Shown: positions 1 through 9,044 of the stretch, in pieces
Layout of the letters: each line of letters starts with the position of its first letter
Position numbering within the stretch: position 1 is the first letter of the stretch
Origin: Ruegeria atlantica
GTDB taxonomy: Bacteria > Pseudomonadota > Alphaproteobacteria > Rhodobacterales > Rhodobacteraceae
NCBI GenBank assembly: GCA_013032095.1
Contig: WQBJ01000017.1
Coordinates: 41,444 to 105,443, forward strand
Direction: 5' to 3'
Length of the DNA: 64,000 nucleotides
Position numbers and translations under genes: made by a program
The notes under the pieces: model-generated
Told to the model about the DNA's origin: nothing
The model's database searches: none
The model's input: the letters and a program-made list of their open reading frames with translations, nothing else

Positions 1-811
1 CCACCCCCGGCAAGTCATAAGACGGGGTAAAGCCACCCGGAGTGGTCAGATTGTCGGTGCCAGGCCCTGGCAGACGGTCGGGCAGGTCGATGATGCCTTC
101 GACCAGAGGGCCGCCATGCGCCTCTTTTTCTTCCCAGCCTTTGCGGTAGTGATCTGCGCTGCTGCCGCGAGCCAGACGGGCTGGCAGGACCTTGATAGCG
201 GCTTCGGGCAGAACACAGCTTTTCTCGCACATGCCGCAACCGGTGCAACGATCGGCATGCACGGTCGGAATGAACATCGCATGGTGACCGGAGCGGTCGT
301 TATGTGCGGTTTCCAGCGTGATGGCCTCGTCGATGACGGGGCAGACACGGTAACAGACGTCGCAACGCAGGCCGAGGAAGTTCAGGCAATTTTCTTGATC
401 GACCAGAACCGCAACGCCCATTTTCGCATCGTCGATATTGTCCAGCCCCGGGTCCAGCGCACCGGTGGGGCAGGCGGCGACGCAGGGAATGTCGTCACAC
501 ATCTCACAGGGCACATCGCGCGCCGTGAAATAGGGTGTGCCGGTGGCGACGGCATCCACCCCAAGTTCAGCTAGTTTCAACGTATCGTAAGGACAGTCCC
601 TTACACAAAGTCCGCAGCGAATGCAGGCGGACAGGAATGCCTCCTCCGGCAACGCACCTGGCGGGCGCAATGCCTCGGCCGGCAGCGCGCGGGCATCGCG
701 GGCCAACCAGGCCAGCAATGACCCGGCGACCACGCAGCCGCCTGCCGCGCGCGCTGAGTCCTGCAGGAATCGGCGCCGTTGCGGCGAGAGAGGAGTACCG
801 GTCAGGGACAT
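1..811 (-). CDS. napG: NapG ferredoxin-type protein, 3' end cut by window edge
   Basis: Iron-sulfur protein of the periplasmic nitrate reductase chain. In napFDAGHBC-type operons NapG works with membrane NapH to pass quinol electrons towards NapA. Only the first 270 codons are present; the frame is open to base 1. The N-terminus has a twin-arginine motif (RRRFLQ, residues 12-17) and a hydrophobic stretch, so Tat export is expected. Four cysteine clusters for [4Fe-4S] centres are visible: [12 protein letters not shown] from residue 63, then [18 protein letters not shown] and [11 protein letters not shown]. The ATG at 811 follows an AAAGG box and lies 27 bases after the napA stop, so it is the last visible gene of the nap operon. 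napH, napB and napC would be expected to the left. Confidence 0.93.
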   Translation of the reverse strand, partial: MSLTGTPLSPQRRRFLQDSARAAGGCVVAGSLLAWLARDARALPAEALRPPGALPEEAFLSACIRCGLCVRDCPYDTLKLAELGVDAVATGTPYFTARDVPCEMCDDIPCVAACPTGALDPGLDNIDDAKMGVAVLVDQENCLNFLGLRCDVCYRVCPVIDEAITLETAHNDRSGHHAMFIPTVHADRCTGCGMCEKSCVLPEAAIKVLPARLARGSSADHYRKGWEEKEAHGGPLVEGIIDLPDRLPGPGTDNLTTPGGFTPSYDLPGV

Positions 812-838
812 GGGGACTACCTTTGCGATCCTTCCCGG

Positions 839-3331
839 TTACGCGCGTTCTACCTTACACGCGCATTTCTTGAAGTCGGTCTCTTTCGACAGCGGGCAGG
901 TCGCGTCCAGCGTCAGCTTGTTGGTCAGCTGATGCTCGTCGAACCATGGCATGAAGACCAGACCGCGCGGCACCTTGTTGCGTCCGCGGGTTTCGACGCG
1001 GCTGGTGACTTCGCCACGACGGGTCGAGAGAATGATCTCCTGACCACGACGCAGTCCCCGGTCCTTGGCGTCCTGCGGATGCATATAGACGACGGCGTTC
1101 GGATAAGCGCGGTGCAGCTCCGGTACACGGCGGGTCATCGAACCGGAGTGCCAGTGTTCCAGCACACGACCGGTGGAGAGCCACAGATCGTATTCTTCAT
1201 CCGGCTCCTCAGCGGCGGGTTCGTAAGGCGCAAAGATGATATTGGCCTTGCCGTCCTTCTTGCCATAGAATTTGACGCCCGCGCCTTCGGGCACATAGGG
1301 GTCATAGCCTTCACGGAAGCGATAGAGCGTTTCCTTGCCGTCCACGACGGGCCAGCGCATACCGCGTGCCTCGTGGTACATTTCGAATGGTGCGAGGTCG
1401 TGCGCGTGACCGCGTCCAAATTCGGCGTATTCCTCGAACAGGCCTTTCTGAACGTAATAGCCGAAATGCTCGGCATCGTCGTTGTCGAAACCTTCCGCAG
1501 TCTCGGACAGCGGGAATTTGTCGACCTGGCCGTTGGCATAGAGCACGTCATACATGGTCTTGCCGCGATGCTCAGGCATTTTGGCCAGCAGCTCTTCGTC
1601 CCAGACCTCTTCGACGGTGAAGCGCTTCGAGAATTCCATCAGCTGCCACAGGTCCGATTTAGCCTCGCCTGGGGCCTTCACCTGCTGACGCCAGAACTGG
1701 GTGCGGCGTTCCGCGTTGCCATAGGCACCTTCCTTTTCAACCCACATGGCGGTGGGCAGGATCAGGTCGGCTGAAACGGCCGTGACTGTTGGATAGGGAT
1801 CAGAGACGGTGATGAAGTTCTCAGGGTTGCGATAGCCGGGATAGCCTTCCTCGTTGATGTTCGGTGCGGCTTGCATGTTGTTGTTGCACTGCACCCAATA
1901 GGCGTTCAGATCACCATCTTTCAGCTTGCGGTGCTGCAACACGGCGTGGAAGCCGGGTTTTGCGGGAATGGTGCCTGCGGGGATTTTCCACGCGGTTTCG
2001 CAGATTTCACGATGCTTGTCGTTTGCCACCACCATGTCGGCAGGCAGACGGTGGGCAAAGGTGCCGACCTCGCGCGCCGTACCACAGGCCGAAGGCTGAC
2101 CGGTTAGCGAGAAGGGCGAGTTGCCCGGCTCGGAAATCTTACCGACCAGCAGGTGAACGTTATACATCAACGAGTTCACCCACGATCCGCGGGTGTGCTG
2201 GTTGAAGCCCATCGTCCACAAGCTCATGACCTTGCGGTTAGGATCGGCATATTGCTTGGCCAGTTTTTCCAGCTTATCGGCGGGAACACCCGAAAGTTCT
2301 GCAGTGTATTCTAGCGTGTAAGGTGCAACGGCTTCGGCGTATTCCTCGAAGCTGATCGGCTCCATCTTGCCTGAGTTCGGGTTTTCGGCCTCTTGCTGCA
2401 GCGGATTGTTGTCGCGCAGGCCATAGCCGATATCGGTTGCAGTTTTGGTGATGTTGACGTGGTTTTTGACGAACTCTTCGTTCACTGCGCCAGTCTGGAT
2501 GATGTAGTTGGCGATATAGTTCAGGATCGCCAAGTCGGTCTGCGGTTCGAAAACCATGCCATTGTCGGCCAGTTCGAACGAGCGGTGTTCGAATGTCGAC
2601 AACACATGTACCTCGCAACCCGGCTTGGTCAGGCGGGTGTCTGTGAGGCGCGACCACAGGATCGGGTGCATCTCGGCCATGTTCGAGCCCCACAGCACGA
2701 AGGTGTCCGCGTGCTCGAGGTCGTCATAGCAGCCCATCGGTTCATCAATGCCGAAGGTACGGATAAAGCCCACCACGGCCGAAGCCATGCAGTGGCGTGC
2801 GTTGGGGTCAATGTTGTTCGACCGGAACCCGGCCTTCATCAACTTGGACGCCGCATAACCTTCCCAGACAGTCCACTGGCCGGAACCGAACATGCCGACG
2901 CTGGTCGGGCCTTTCTTGGCGAGAGCCTCTTTCCACTTTTCCGCCATGACGTCGAAGGCTTCGTCCCAGCTTACCGGTTCGAATTCACCGTTCTTGTCAT
3001 AGACGCCATTCGACTTCCGCAGCAGCGGCGTGGTCAGGCGGTCCCGGCCGTACATGATCTTGGACAGGAAATAGCCCTTGATGCAGTTTAGGCCGCGGTT
3101 CACTGGCGCGTCCGGGTCACCCTGTGTGGCGACGACGCGGCCGTCCTTAGTACCTACCAGTACCGAGCAACCGGTGCCGCAAAACCGGCAGGCTGCTTTG
3201 TCCCAGCGGATGTCGGGGGCGCCGGCCTGTGCATTGGCCTGACCGGTGGCCAGAGGGATGCCTGCGGCTGACGCGGTTGCAGCGGCCGCTGAGGCCTTGA
3301 GAAATGTCCGGCGAGATTCTGATGTAGTCAT
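839..3331 (-). CDS. napA: Periplasmic nitrate reductase catalytic subunit NapA
   Basis: Reduces nitrate to nitrite in the periplasm, using a Mo-bis-MGD cofactor and one [4Fe-4S] cluster. The 830-residue length is normal for NapA. A Tat signal (SRRTFLK, residues 6-12) is followed by an Ala-rich h-region. The N-terminal cluster ligands are C48, C51 and C55 (CRFCGTGC) with C83 (NCIKG). The molybdenum ligand is probably C181 in NARHCMAS. The start overlaps the napD stop by 4 bases (ATGA), so translation is coupled. Role in aerobic redox balancing or in denitrification cannot be decided from this window, because no nitrite reductase genes are visible. Confidence 0.97.
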   Translation of the reverse strand: MTTSESRRTFLKASAAAATASAAGIPLATGQANAQAGAPDIRWDKAACRFCGTGCSVLVGTKDGRVVATQGDPDAPVNRGLNCIKGYFLSKIMYGRDRLTTPLLRKSNGVYDKNGEFEPVSWDEAFDVMAEKWKEALAKKGPTSVGMFGSGQWTVWEGYAASKLMKAGFRSNNIDPNARHCMASAVVGFIRTFGIDEPMGCYDDLEHADTFVLWGSNMAEMHPILWSRLTDTRLTKPGCEVHVLSTFEHRSFELADNGMVFEPQTDLAILNYIANYIIQTGAVNEEFVKNHVNITKTATDIGYGLRDNNPLQQEAENPNSGKMEPISFEEYAEAVAPYTLEYTAELSGVPADKLEKLAKQYADPNRKVMSLWTMGFNQHTRGSWVNSLMYNVHLLVGKISEPGNSPFSLTGQPSACGTAREVGTFAHRLPADMVVANDKHREICETAWKIPAGTIPAKPGFHAVLQHRKLKDGDLNAYWVQCNNNMQAAPNINEEGYPGYRNPENFITVSDPYPTVTAVSADLILPTAMWVEKEGAYGNAERRTQFWRQQVKAPGEAKSDLWQLMEFSKRFTVEEVWDEELLAKMPEHRGKTMYDVLYANGQVDKFPLSETAEGFDNDDAEHFGYYVQKGLFEEYAEFGRGHAHDLAPFEMYHEARGMRWPVVDGKETLYRFREGYDPYVPEGAGVKFYGKKDGKANIIFAPYEPAAEEPDEEYDLWLSTGRVLEHWHSGSMTRRVPELHRAYPNAVVYMHPQDAKDRGLRRGQEIILSTRRGEVTSRVETRGRNKVPRGLVFMPWFDEHQLTNKLTLDATCPLSKETDFKKCACKVERA

Positions 3332-3621
3332 AGCGTGAGCCTCCGGCTGGTGGTTTGGCTTAGGGCATCGGGATGCGGAGTGCTTTCCGCGAGATCCTCG
3401 AAATGGTGATAAGTCAGCGTCAATGAGATCACTCCGGGGATCTGGTGCAGATCCATGATGATCTCTGACGCAAGGCGATCGGATGTGTCTTCGACGACGA
3501 CCACGAAACGGCCGTCTTCGGCCTGGGCATGAATTTCAACGCCCGGTGTGCTGCGCATCGCTTGCGCTGCGGCCTCGGCCTGATCGGGGGCGACATGTAT
3601 AAGGCAACCGCAGATATTCAT
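3328..3621 (-). CDS. napD: NapD, nitrate reductase maturation chaperone
   Basis: Small cytoplasmic chaperone of 97 residues. In this family NapD binds the twin-arginine signal of NapA and holds back export until the cofactor is inserted. The sequence begins [10 protein letters not shown], has the ferredoxin-like fold pattern of the family (beta-rich start, an IPGV segment near residue 65) and lies directly between napF and napA. It overlaps napA by 4 bases and napF by 4 bases. The order F-D-A is standard for nap operons, which supports the call more than any single motif does. Confidence 0.93.
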   Translation of the reverse strand: MNICGCLIHVAPDQAEAAAQAMRSTPGVEIHAQAEDGRFVVVVEDTSDRLASEIIMDLHQIPGVISLTLTYHHFEDLAESTPHPDALSQTTSRRLTL

Positions 3622-4133
3622 TGTATCGCTTCCGTTTGAGGGATGGGTTGGCGTTCAAGCGCGATAGCGTCGACCGGGCAGAGCGCCACGCAGGACCCGC
3701 ATCCGTTACAGGTGTCAACGTCCAGCGAAGGCGCGGCCCGCCCTCCCAATTGCAGGCGGAAACGGATGGCGTTCTGCTCGCAATTGTCCTGACAGACCCG
3801 GCAGCTCACACCGTTCATGGACAGACATGAATCTTCGCGAAGCTCGGCTCGCCACGGCCAGCGCGCCAAATTTTCGATCTGCAAGGCGCCCGTGGGGCAG
3901 GCTTTGGCGCAATCGCCACAAAAGGTGCAGGGGTTATCACCAGGTTGGAAAACCGGGAACCCGTCCTGATCAAAGGCGATTACCGCTTCCGGGCATGCTG
4001 TGGCGCAATCGCCGCATTTGGTGCAGTGTTCCAGAAAGTCGACCATAGTCGAACCCGGAGGACGAGCAATGCTGCTGTCCTCACGGAACATTCTGGCGCT
4101 AAGAAACGCCCTTCGGCTGGTCAGTTGGCTCAT
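3618..4133 (-). CDS. napF: NapF, cytoplasmic ferredoxin-type Nap maturation protein
   Basis: 171-residue iron-sulfur protein, first gene of the nap operon. NapF proteins are cytoplasmic and are linked to assembly of NapA before export. Three complete [4Fe-4S] motifs are visible (CTKCGDCATACP, CTFCGDCAKACP and CNGCGSCVALCP), together with a fourth, altered cysteine group (CRVCQDNC). The N-terminus contains SRRAFLSAR, which looks like a twin-arginine motif but lacks a following hydrophobic region, as usual for NapF. The start is the first ATG; the promoter region lies between it and the divergent fabI-like gene. Confidence 0.93.
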   Translation of the reverse strand: MSQLTSRRAFLSARMFREDSSIARPPGSTMVDFLEHCTKCGDCATACPEAVIAFDQDGFPVFQPGDNPCTFCGDCAKACPTGALQIENLARWPWRAELREDSCLSMNGVSCRVCQDNCEQNAIRFRLQLGGRAAPSLDVDTCNGCGSCVALCPVDAIALERQPIPQTEAIQ

Positions 4134-4201
4134 AAGGCTAGACTGTTCGCGGTGATTCCCTTCGTAGGATAACCCAATAGACGTTTTGAACGTGATGCTT
4201 T

Positions 4202-4215
4202 TTGATGCAGATCAT
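4202..4215 (-). promoter_or_regulatory. FNR/CRP-family binding site upstream of napF
   Basis: TTGATGCAGATCAT is one base away from the FNR-family consensus TTGAT-N4-ATCAA. Its centre is about 75 bases upstream of the napF start codon. If it acts at -41.5, transcription would begin near 4167, and the minus strand has a TATCCT-like -10 element at about 4172-4177. This fits oxygen- or nitrogen-oxide-responsive control of nap. Which regulator binds (FnrL, DnrR/NnrR type) cannot be told from the site alone. Confidence 0.6.
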
Positions 4216-4420
4216 TTTTTGAACGCTTTAATATCCGTCACTTGAAAAAACTTTCCGAAGCTCCTGAACCTGAACGTGAAGTGCCGGCTAAACTCGCGCG
4301 AAACAGCGGCAGTGGAAGCTCCGCACCCGTTTGTTTCGCCAGGGAAAACGCGAAGTTGTTACATTAAATCGCTATGCGGCATTGCAGCGTTGAAAATGAG
4401 TGTCATATTGAAACAAGATT

Positions 4421-4435
4421 TTCTGCAGCGCAGAA
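4421..4435. promoter_or_regulatory. Probable PhaR operator upstream of the FabI/PhaC-like operon
   Basis: TTCTGCAGCGCAGAA is a perfect inverted repeat with the core CTGC-AGC-GCAG. This matches the CTGC-N3/4-GCAG pattern described for PhaR, the repressor of PHA genes in Paracoccus. It ends 18 bases before the fabI-like start codon, where a repressor would block transcription or early elongation. A weak -35 (TTGAAA, 4390-4395) and -10 (CAAGAT, 4414-4419) lie just upstream. The link to PHA also agrees with the PhaC-like gene in the operon. Confidence 0.55.
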
Positions 4436-4453
4436 GGTGAAAAGGATCGGCGG

Positions 4454-5218
4454 ATGTTCAGCCTAGAGGGCACAAAAGCGGTTGTTTTAGGCGTCGCCAA
4501 TGACCAATCCATAGCCTGGGGCATTGCCAAAGCGCTGCATGCGCAGGGTTCCGAAGTTGCGATCACATATCTGAACGAAAAGGCAGAACCGCATGTGCGG
4601 GCGCTGGCGGAACAGATCGACGCTCCGATCGTGATGCCGCTCAATGTCCTCGACCCGGATCAGCCCCGCGCATTGTTTGATGAAATCACCCGCCGGTGGG
4701 GGCGGTTGGACACGCTGGTGCATTCCATTGCCTTTGCCCCCAGCAAGGACCTGCATGGTCGAGTCATTGATACCTCGCCCGAAGGGTTCGGTCTGGCCAT
4801 GGATATTTCGGTGCACTCGTTCTTACGTATGATCCACCTGGCTGAACCGCTTATGGAGCAAGGTGGAACCTGTATGACAGTGTCATTCCTTGGCTCGACA
4901 AGAGTTGTCGAGAACTACAACGTAATGGGTCCAGTCAAGGCTGCGTTGGAAGCGTCGGTACGGTACGCTGCGACCGAATTGGGGTCGAAACGCATCTCGG
5001 TTCATGCGCTGTCGCCTGGGCCGTTGAAGACTCGAGCGGCCTCTGGCCTGTCCGATTTCGATGCGCTTCTGGAAGATGCTGCAGCGCGGGCGCCAACTCA
5101 TCACCTGGCAACAATCGAAGATGTCGGCGCCTACGCCGCATTCCTGGCCAGCCGCGAGGCCTTTAATGTCACCGGCGGCATTCACCTGATTGACGGCGGT
5201 TACAACATCGTCGGGTAG
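4454..5218 (+). CDS. fabI: FabI-like enoyl-ACP/enoyl-CoA reductase (SDR fold)
   Basis: 254-residue member of the NAD(P)H enoyl-acyl-carrier-protein reductase family, which reduces trans-2-enoyl thioesters. The nucleotide-binding start GVANDQSIAWGIA is typical of FabI. The active-site Tyr and Lys of the Y-x6-K motif are Y155 and K162 (NYNVMGPVK). The first of the two FabI tyrosines (E. coli Y146) is replaced by F145 in SFLG. It is the first gene of a four-gene operon, 11 bases ahead of a PhaC-like gene, so it may act on crotonyl-CoA-type intermediates rather than as the housekeeping fatty-acid enzyme. That specialised role is inference from context and from the Tyr-to-Phe change. Confidence 0.85.
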   Translation: MFSLEGTKAVVLGVANDQSIAWGIAKALHAQGSEVAITYLNEKAEPHVRALAEQIDAPIVMPLNVLDPDQPRALFDEITRRWGRLDTLVHSIAFAPSKDLHGRVIDTSPEGFGLAMDISVHSFLRMIHLAEPLMEQGGTCMTVSFLGSTRVVENYNVMGPVKAALEASVRYAATELGSKRISVHALSPGPLKTRAASGLSDFDALLEDAAARAPTHHLATIEDVGAYAAFLASREAFNVTGGIHLIDGGYNIVG

Positions 5219-5229
5219 AGGAGAGGCTC

Positions 5230-7653
5230 ATGATTTCAGACGCGCAAAAAACCTCGTTGAAACTTGGTTCAGAAATGGCTGAAAGCGCGGCCGAATTTCA
5301 GGATCGCACGGCGGATATCGTGACTCGAGCGCTGGACCGATCGGGTATCCAGTGGAACCTGTTAGCACAATCGGCCAAACTGCAATCCGCTAAGATTGTT
5401 GAAACCCATGCTGAGCGGTCGCGTCAATTGATGGAAGGCTTTGCCGACGCGTCGCAACGCATTGCAACTTCGCAGTCCTTAGTGGTCGATTGGGCTGCGT
5501 ATCTGAAAGATGCTACCCAGCGAGTGGTGTTGACGATGGATGCGCTGCGCGAGCGAGGTGACGTGTTTCTGGAGCATGAGGCCGAGGGATGCCCGCCGGT
5601 TCTGATCTATGAATATGAGGTCATAGTCGACGGTAAGGACCTGAAGCGCCCCTGCAATTATCAGCTGTTACGTATTCTGCCACCCGAGGGCGTGTCAGTC
5701 GACGACACCCGTCGTCCCTATATCATCATTGACCCGCGCGCGGGCCATGGTGGCGGCATCGGTGGGTTCAAACAAGACAGTCAAGTTGGCGTTGCCTTGT
5801 CCAAGGGGCACCCGGTCTATTTTGTCAGCTTCGGGCGCGATCCGGTGCCGGGCCAGACGCTTGCCGATGTCATGCATGCCGAGGCCGGGTTCGTCCGCAC
5901 CGTGCGGGCGCGTCATCCCGATAGCCCCCAGCCGGTCGTGACCGGCAATTGTCAGGGCGGATGGGCGACCCTGCTGATGGCCGCCTGCAACCCGGACCTG
6001 ACCGGGCCACTGATCCTGAACGGAGCCCCTATTGCGCCGTGGTCGGGCGAAGTGGGTGAGAACCCCATGAGGTATAACGCAGGTGTGCTGGGCGGAACCT
6101 GGCAACCGATGTTCTGGTCGGACGTCGGCGCGGGTAAGTTCGACGGCGCAAACCTGGTTATGAATTTCGAGCAACTGAACCCCAGCCGAAACTATTTTGG
6201 CAAGTATTTCGACCTCTACCGCGATCCTGTCGCAGGGCGTAAACGGTTCATCGATTTCGAGCGCTGGTGGGGTGGTTACTTCCTGCTGAATGAGGCCGAG
6301 ATTCACTGGATTGTAGAGCAGTTGTTCGTCGGCAACCGTCTGGTCAAGAATACTGCGCAACTGGAACCCGGCGTCCCGATCGATATCAAGGCCGTCAAAG
6401 GCCCGATCTTTGTCTTTGCCAGCCAGGGCGACAATATAACTCCGCCACAGCAGGCCCTGAACTGGATTGCCGCGACCTATGCGGATGAAGAGGAAATTCG
6501 CCTGCGCGGTCAGCGGATCATCTACATGCTGCATGATGAAGTTGGCCACTTGGGCATCTTCGTTTCGTCCAAAGTGGCGCGCAAAGAGCATACCGAGCTG
6601 GCCTCAACCCTTGAGACGGTCGAGGCGATGGCGCCGGGGCTCTACGAGATGGTGATCGAAAACATCGAAGGCGAAGGGCAGGACAAAAAGTTCGAAGTCC
6701 GGTTCTATGACCGAACGTTGGAGGACGTGGCCGAGCTGGATGACGGCCAGCAGGACGAGGCCAGTTTTGCCGCTGTGGCGCATATGTCCGAGGTACAGGC
6801 AAATGCTTATGAAACCTTTGGGCGTCCATTCGTGCGTTCAGTCTCGACGCCATTGAGCGCAAAGGCCTTGCGCGATCTGCATCCACTACGTGTTCAGCGC
6901 GCAGCAATGTCGTCGTCCAATCCGGCGATGAAAGGAGTCGAACAACTGGCTCAGTCGGTTCGTGAACAGCGCACACCCACCGACCCGGGCAACCCGTTTC
7001 TTGCGCTTGAGAAACTGACCGCCGACTGGATCGAGCAGATGATGGACTTTCATCGTGACCTGCGCGACGCGTGGTATGAAGGGATGTTCTTTTCGCTCTG
7101 GGGAGGTCCACTTGCTGCATGGTTCGGCAAGAAAAACGCGGCACCACGGACATTGCCCGATCCCGAAACCCTGAAAGCCTTGCCCGAGGTTGAGGCAGCT
7201 TTGGCGCATATGAAACAGGGTGGGCTGGCCGAAGCTGTGATCCGGCTGCTGATCTTGCTGGCCTCGAGCAACCAAAGCTTCCGGGCCGAAATCCTGCACC
7301 GCTGGGCGCATGTGTTCAAAAATGAGGCACCGTTCAAGGAAATGACCGTCGAACAGCGCCAGCGCATGTTGCGGGAACAGACGGTCATCGTCACCTTTGA
7401 CGAACAGGGCGCGATTGGCTCACTGCCTGATCTGTTGCCATCGGCCGCGGAAAGGAAACAGGCGGTCGATCTGATCAAACGCATTCTGGGTGATATACCA
7501 AACCCCACACCCGAGCTTGTCGAGATGGCCCAGGCGCTGTACGAAACCCTCGAACTTGCTGAGATAAAACAGGAATCGGATGCCCCGGCCAAGCCCGCGC
7601 CCAAGCCGCGGGCCCGCAAAACGACCGTTGCCAAGAAGGCCGAACCACAATGA
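5230..7653 (+). CDS. DUF3141 PhaC-like alpha/beta-hydrolase protein
   Basis: 807-residue protein. Residues 1-110 are helical and phasin-like. The central part has an alpha/beta-hydrolase core with a lipase-like box GNCQGG, in which the nucleophile is C241 as in PHA synthases, plus D401 (ASQGDNITPP) and H440 (VGHLGIF). That C-D-H triad matches the layout of PhaC. The C-terminal ~350 residues are helical and end in a Lys/Ala/Pro-rich tail. The gene is much longer than PhaC, so it is not the ordinary synthase. A PHA-granule-associated acyltransferase or depolymerase-like activity is inferred, not shown. It overlaps the next gene by 4 bases (ATGA). Confidence 0.8.
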   Translation: MISDAQKTSLKLGSEMAESAAEFQDRTADIVTRALDRSGIQWNLLAQSAKLQSAKIVETHAERSRQLMEGFADASQRIATSQSLVVDWAAYLKDATQRVVLTMDALRERGDVFLEHEAEGCPPVLIYEYEVIVDGKDLKRPCNYQLLRILPPEGVSVDDTRRPYIIIDPRAGHGGGIGGFKQDSQVGVALSKGHPVYFVSFGRDPVPGQTLADVMHAEAGFVRTVRARHPDSPQPVVTGNCQGGWATLLMAACNPDLTGPLILNGAPIAPWSGEVGENPMRYNAGVLGGTWQPMFWSDVGAGKFDGANLVMNFEQLNPSRNYFGKYFDLYRDPVAGRKRFIDFERWWGGYFLLNEAEIHWIVEQLFVGNRLVKNTAQLEPGVPIDIKAVKGPIFVFASQGDNITPPQQALNWIAATYADEEEIRLRGQRIIYMLHDEVGHLGIFVSSKVARKEHTELASTLETVEAMAPGLYEMVIENIEGEGQDKKFEVRFYDRTLEDVAELDDGQQDEASFAAVAHMSEVQANAYETFGRPFVRSVSTPLSAKALRDLHPLRVQRAAMSSSNPAMKGVEQLAQSVREQRTPTDPGNPFLALEKLTADWIEQMMDFHRDLRDAWYEGMFFSLWGGPLAAWFGKKNAAPRTLPDPETLKALPEVEAALAHMKQGGLAEAVIRLLILLASSNQSFRAEILHRWAHVFKNEAPFKEMTVEQRQRMLREQTVIVTFDEQGAIGSLPDLLPSAAERKQAVDLIKRILGDIPNPTPELVEMAQALYETLELAEIKQESDAPAKPAPKPRARKTTVAKKAEPQ

Positions 7654-9044
7654 AGATACAGGAAAACCGCACCTACGAGCAGATCGAGGTCAGGGACGAG
7701 GCGCAGGTGACGCGCCTGTGCACTGTCGATGACCTCTATGCTTTTGCCTCAGCCTCAGGTGACCACAACCCATTGCATCTGGCTGCCTATGACGGCGATG
7801 GGGACGGGCACCCCGAGGCCGTGGCACCGGCCCTGTGGCCCGCCGGTCTGATTGCGGCTGTTCTGGGCAATATCCTTCCAGGTGCTGGCACCCAGACCCG
7901 TTGGGCGAACCTGTCTTTCCATATTCCCGTTTTGGCAGGGGACGAGGTCACCGCCTTTGTGACTGTGATTGAAAAGCGGGAGGATGGCGATTTACTGTGT
8001 GCCACCGAAGTGCGCCGCGTAGGTGACAACGCGCTAATCCTCAGCGGTGAAGTGCAGGTGACACCTCCGGCTAAGCACCTGACCTTCGACTCGGTCGAAG
8101 TGCCTGGTCTGATCGTCCAGCGTCACCGCCATTTCGACGCGTTGATCGCAAAGGCTGAGCCTCTGGACCCGATGCCCACTGCCGTGGTTGCGCCGGAAGA
8201 GCCGAACTCTCTGGGTGGTGCATTGCTTGCGCGCGCCAAGAACATCATCACACCGATCCTGTTGGGTGACCCTGAAAAAATCGCAGCAGCTGCCGCCGAA
8301 CTTGAGGCCGACATTTCGGGGATCGAGATCATAGACGTGCCTAGTCATGAAATGGCCGCTCACCGCGCGGTGGATTTGGTCGTTGAAGGCAAAGCGCAGA
8401 GTCTGATGAAGGGGCATCTGCACACCGATGCTCTGCTGCATGCGGTACTGCGCCGCGACAAGGGCCTGCGGACAGGGCGGCGTCTGTCGCATGTGTTTGT
8501 GATGGACGTTCCCGGTTTTTCGCGGCCCATTATGGTGACGGATGCGGCCGTGAACATCGCCCCGGATCTTGAGACCAAGGCTGATATTGTGCAGAACGCC
8601 ATCCATCTGGCGCAGTCCATCGGGATCGAAACGCCGAAGGTCGGTGTCTTGTCGGCGGTCGAGACGATCAATCCGCATATGCCTTCGTCTGTGGATGCGG
8701 CGTTGCTGTCAAAGATGGCCGAGCGCGGCCAGATCACCGGTGGTCTGGTAGACGGTCCCCTGGCGATGGACAATGCGGTAGATCTGAATGCGGCGCGCAC
8801 CAAGGGCATCACGTCAAAGGTGGCCGGCTCGGCGGATATTCTGGTGGCTCCCAATATTGAGGCGGGGAATATGGTAGCAAAGCAGCTTACCTATATTTCG
8901 CATGCAGAGGCGGCGGGGATCGTGGTCGGTGCGGCTGCGCCAATCATTTTGACGTCGCGGGCGGATGACGATGCCTCGCGTCTGGCCTCATGCGCGGTGG
9001 CGGCTCTGCACGCTCATGCGAACAAAGGTAAAATTCATGGCTGA
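7650..9044 (+). CDS. MaoC hydratase - phosphate acetyl/butyryltransferase fusion
   Basis: 464-residue two-domain enzyme. Residues about 15-140 form a MaoC-like hotdog domain with the hydratase motif GDHNPLH, as in R-specific enoyl-CoA hydratase. Residues about 150-460 form a phosphate acetyl/butyryltransferase domain, which swaps CoA for phosphate on acyl-CoA. Together with the acetate-kinase-family protein encoded next, it could take an acyl-CoA to acyl phosphate and then to acid plus ATP. It overlaps both neighbours (4 and 8 bases), so the four proteins are translationally coupled. The acyl substrate (acetyl, propionyl or butyryl) cannot be read from the sequence. Confidence 0.9.
   Translation: MKIQENRTYEQIEVRDEAQVTRLCTVDDLYAFASASGDHNPLHLAAYDGDGDGHPEAVAPALWPAGLIAAVLGNILPGAGTQTRWANLSFHIPVLAGDEVTAFVTVIEKREDGDLLCATEVRRVGDNALILSGEVQVTPPAKHLTFDSVEVPGLIVQRHRHFDALIAKAEPLDPMPTAVVAPEEPNSLGGALLARAKNIITPILLGDPEKIAAAAAELEADISGIEIIDVPSHEMAAHRAVDLVVEGKAQSLMKGHLHTDALLHAVLRRDKGLRTGRRLSHVFVMDVPGFSRPIMVTDAAVNIAPDLETKADIVQNAIHLAQSIGIETPKVGVLSAVETINPHMPSSVDAALLSKMAERGQITGGLVDGPLAMDNAVDLNAARTKGITSKVAGSADILVAPNIEAGNMVAKQLTYISHAEAAGIVVGAAAPIILTSRADDDASRLASCAVAALHAHANKGKIHG

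Noticed and set aside
779..1774. Long plus-strand ORF opposite napA
   Set aside because: It is a shadow of napA in a high-GC region, has no family features, and napA itself is certain.
5695..6591. 298-codon minus-strand ORF inside the DUF3141 gene
   Set aside because: Antisense to a clear alpha/beta-hydrolase gene with an intact triad; composition is that of a GC-driven shadow frame.
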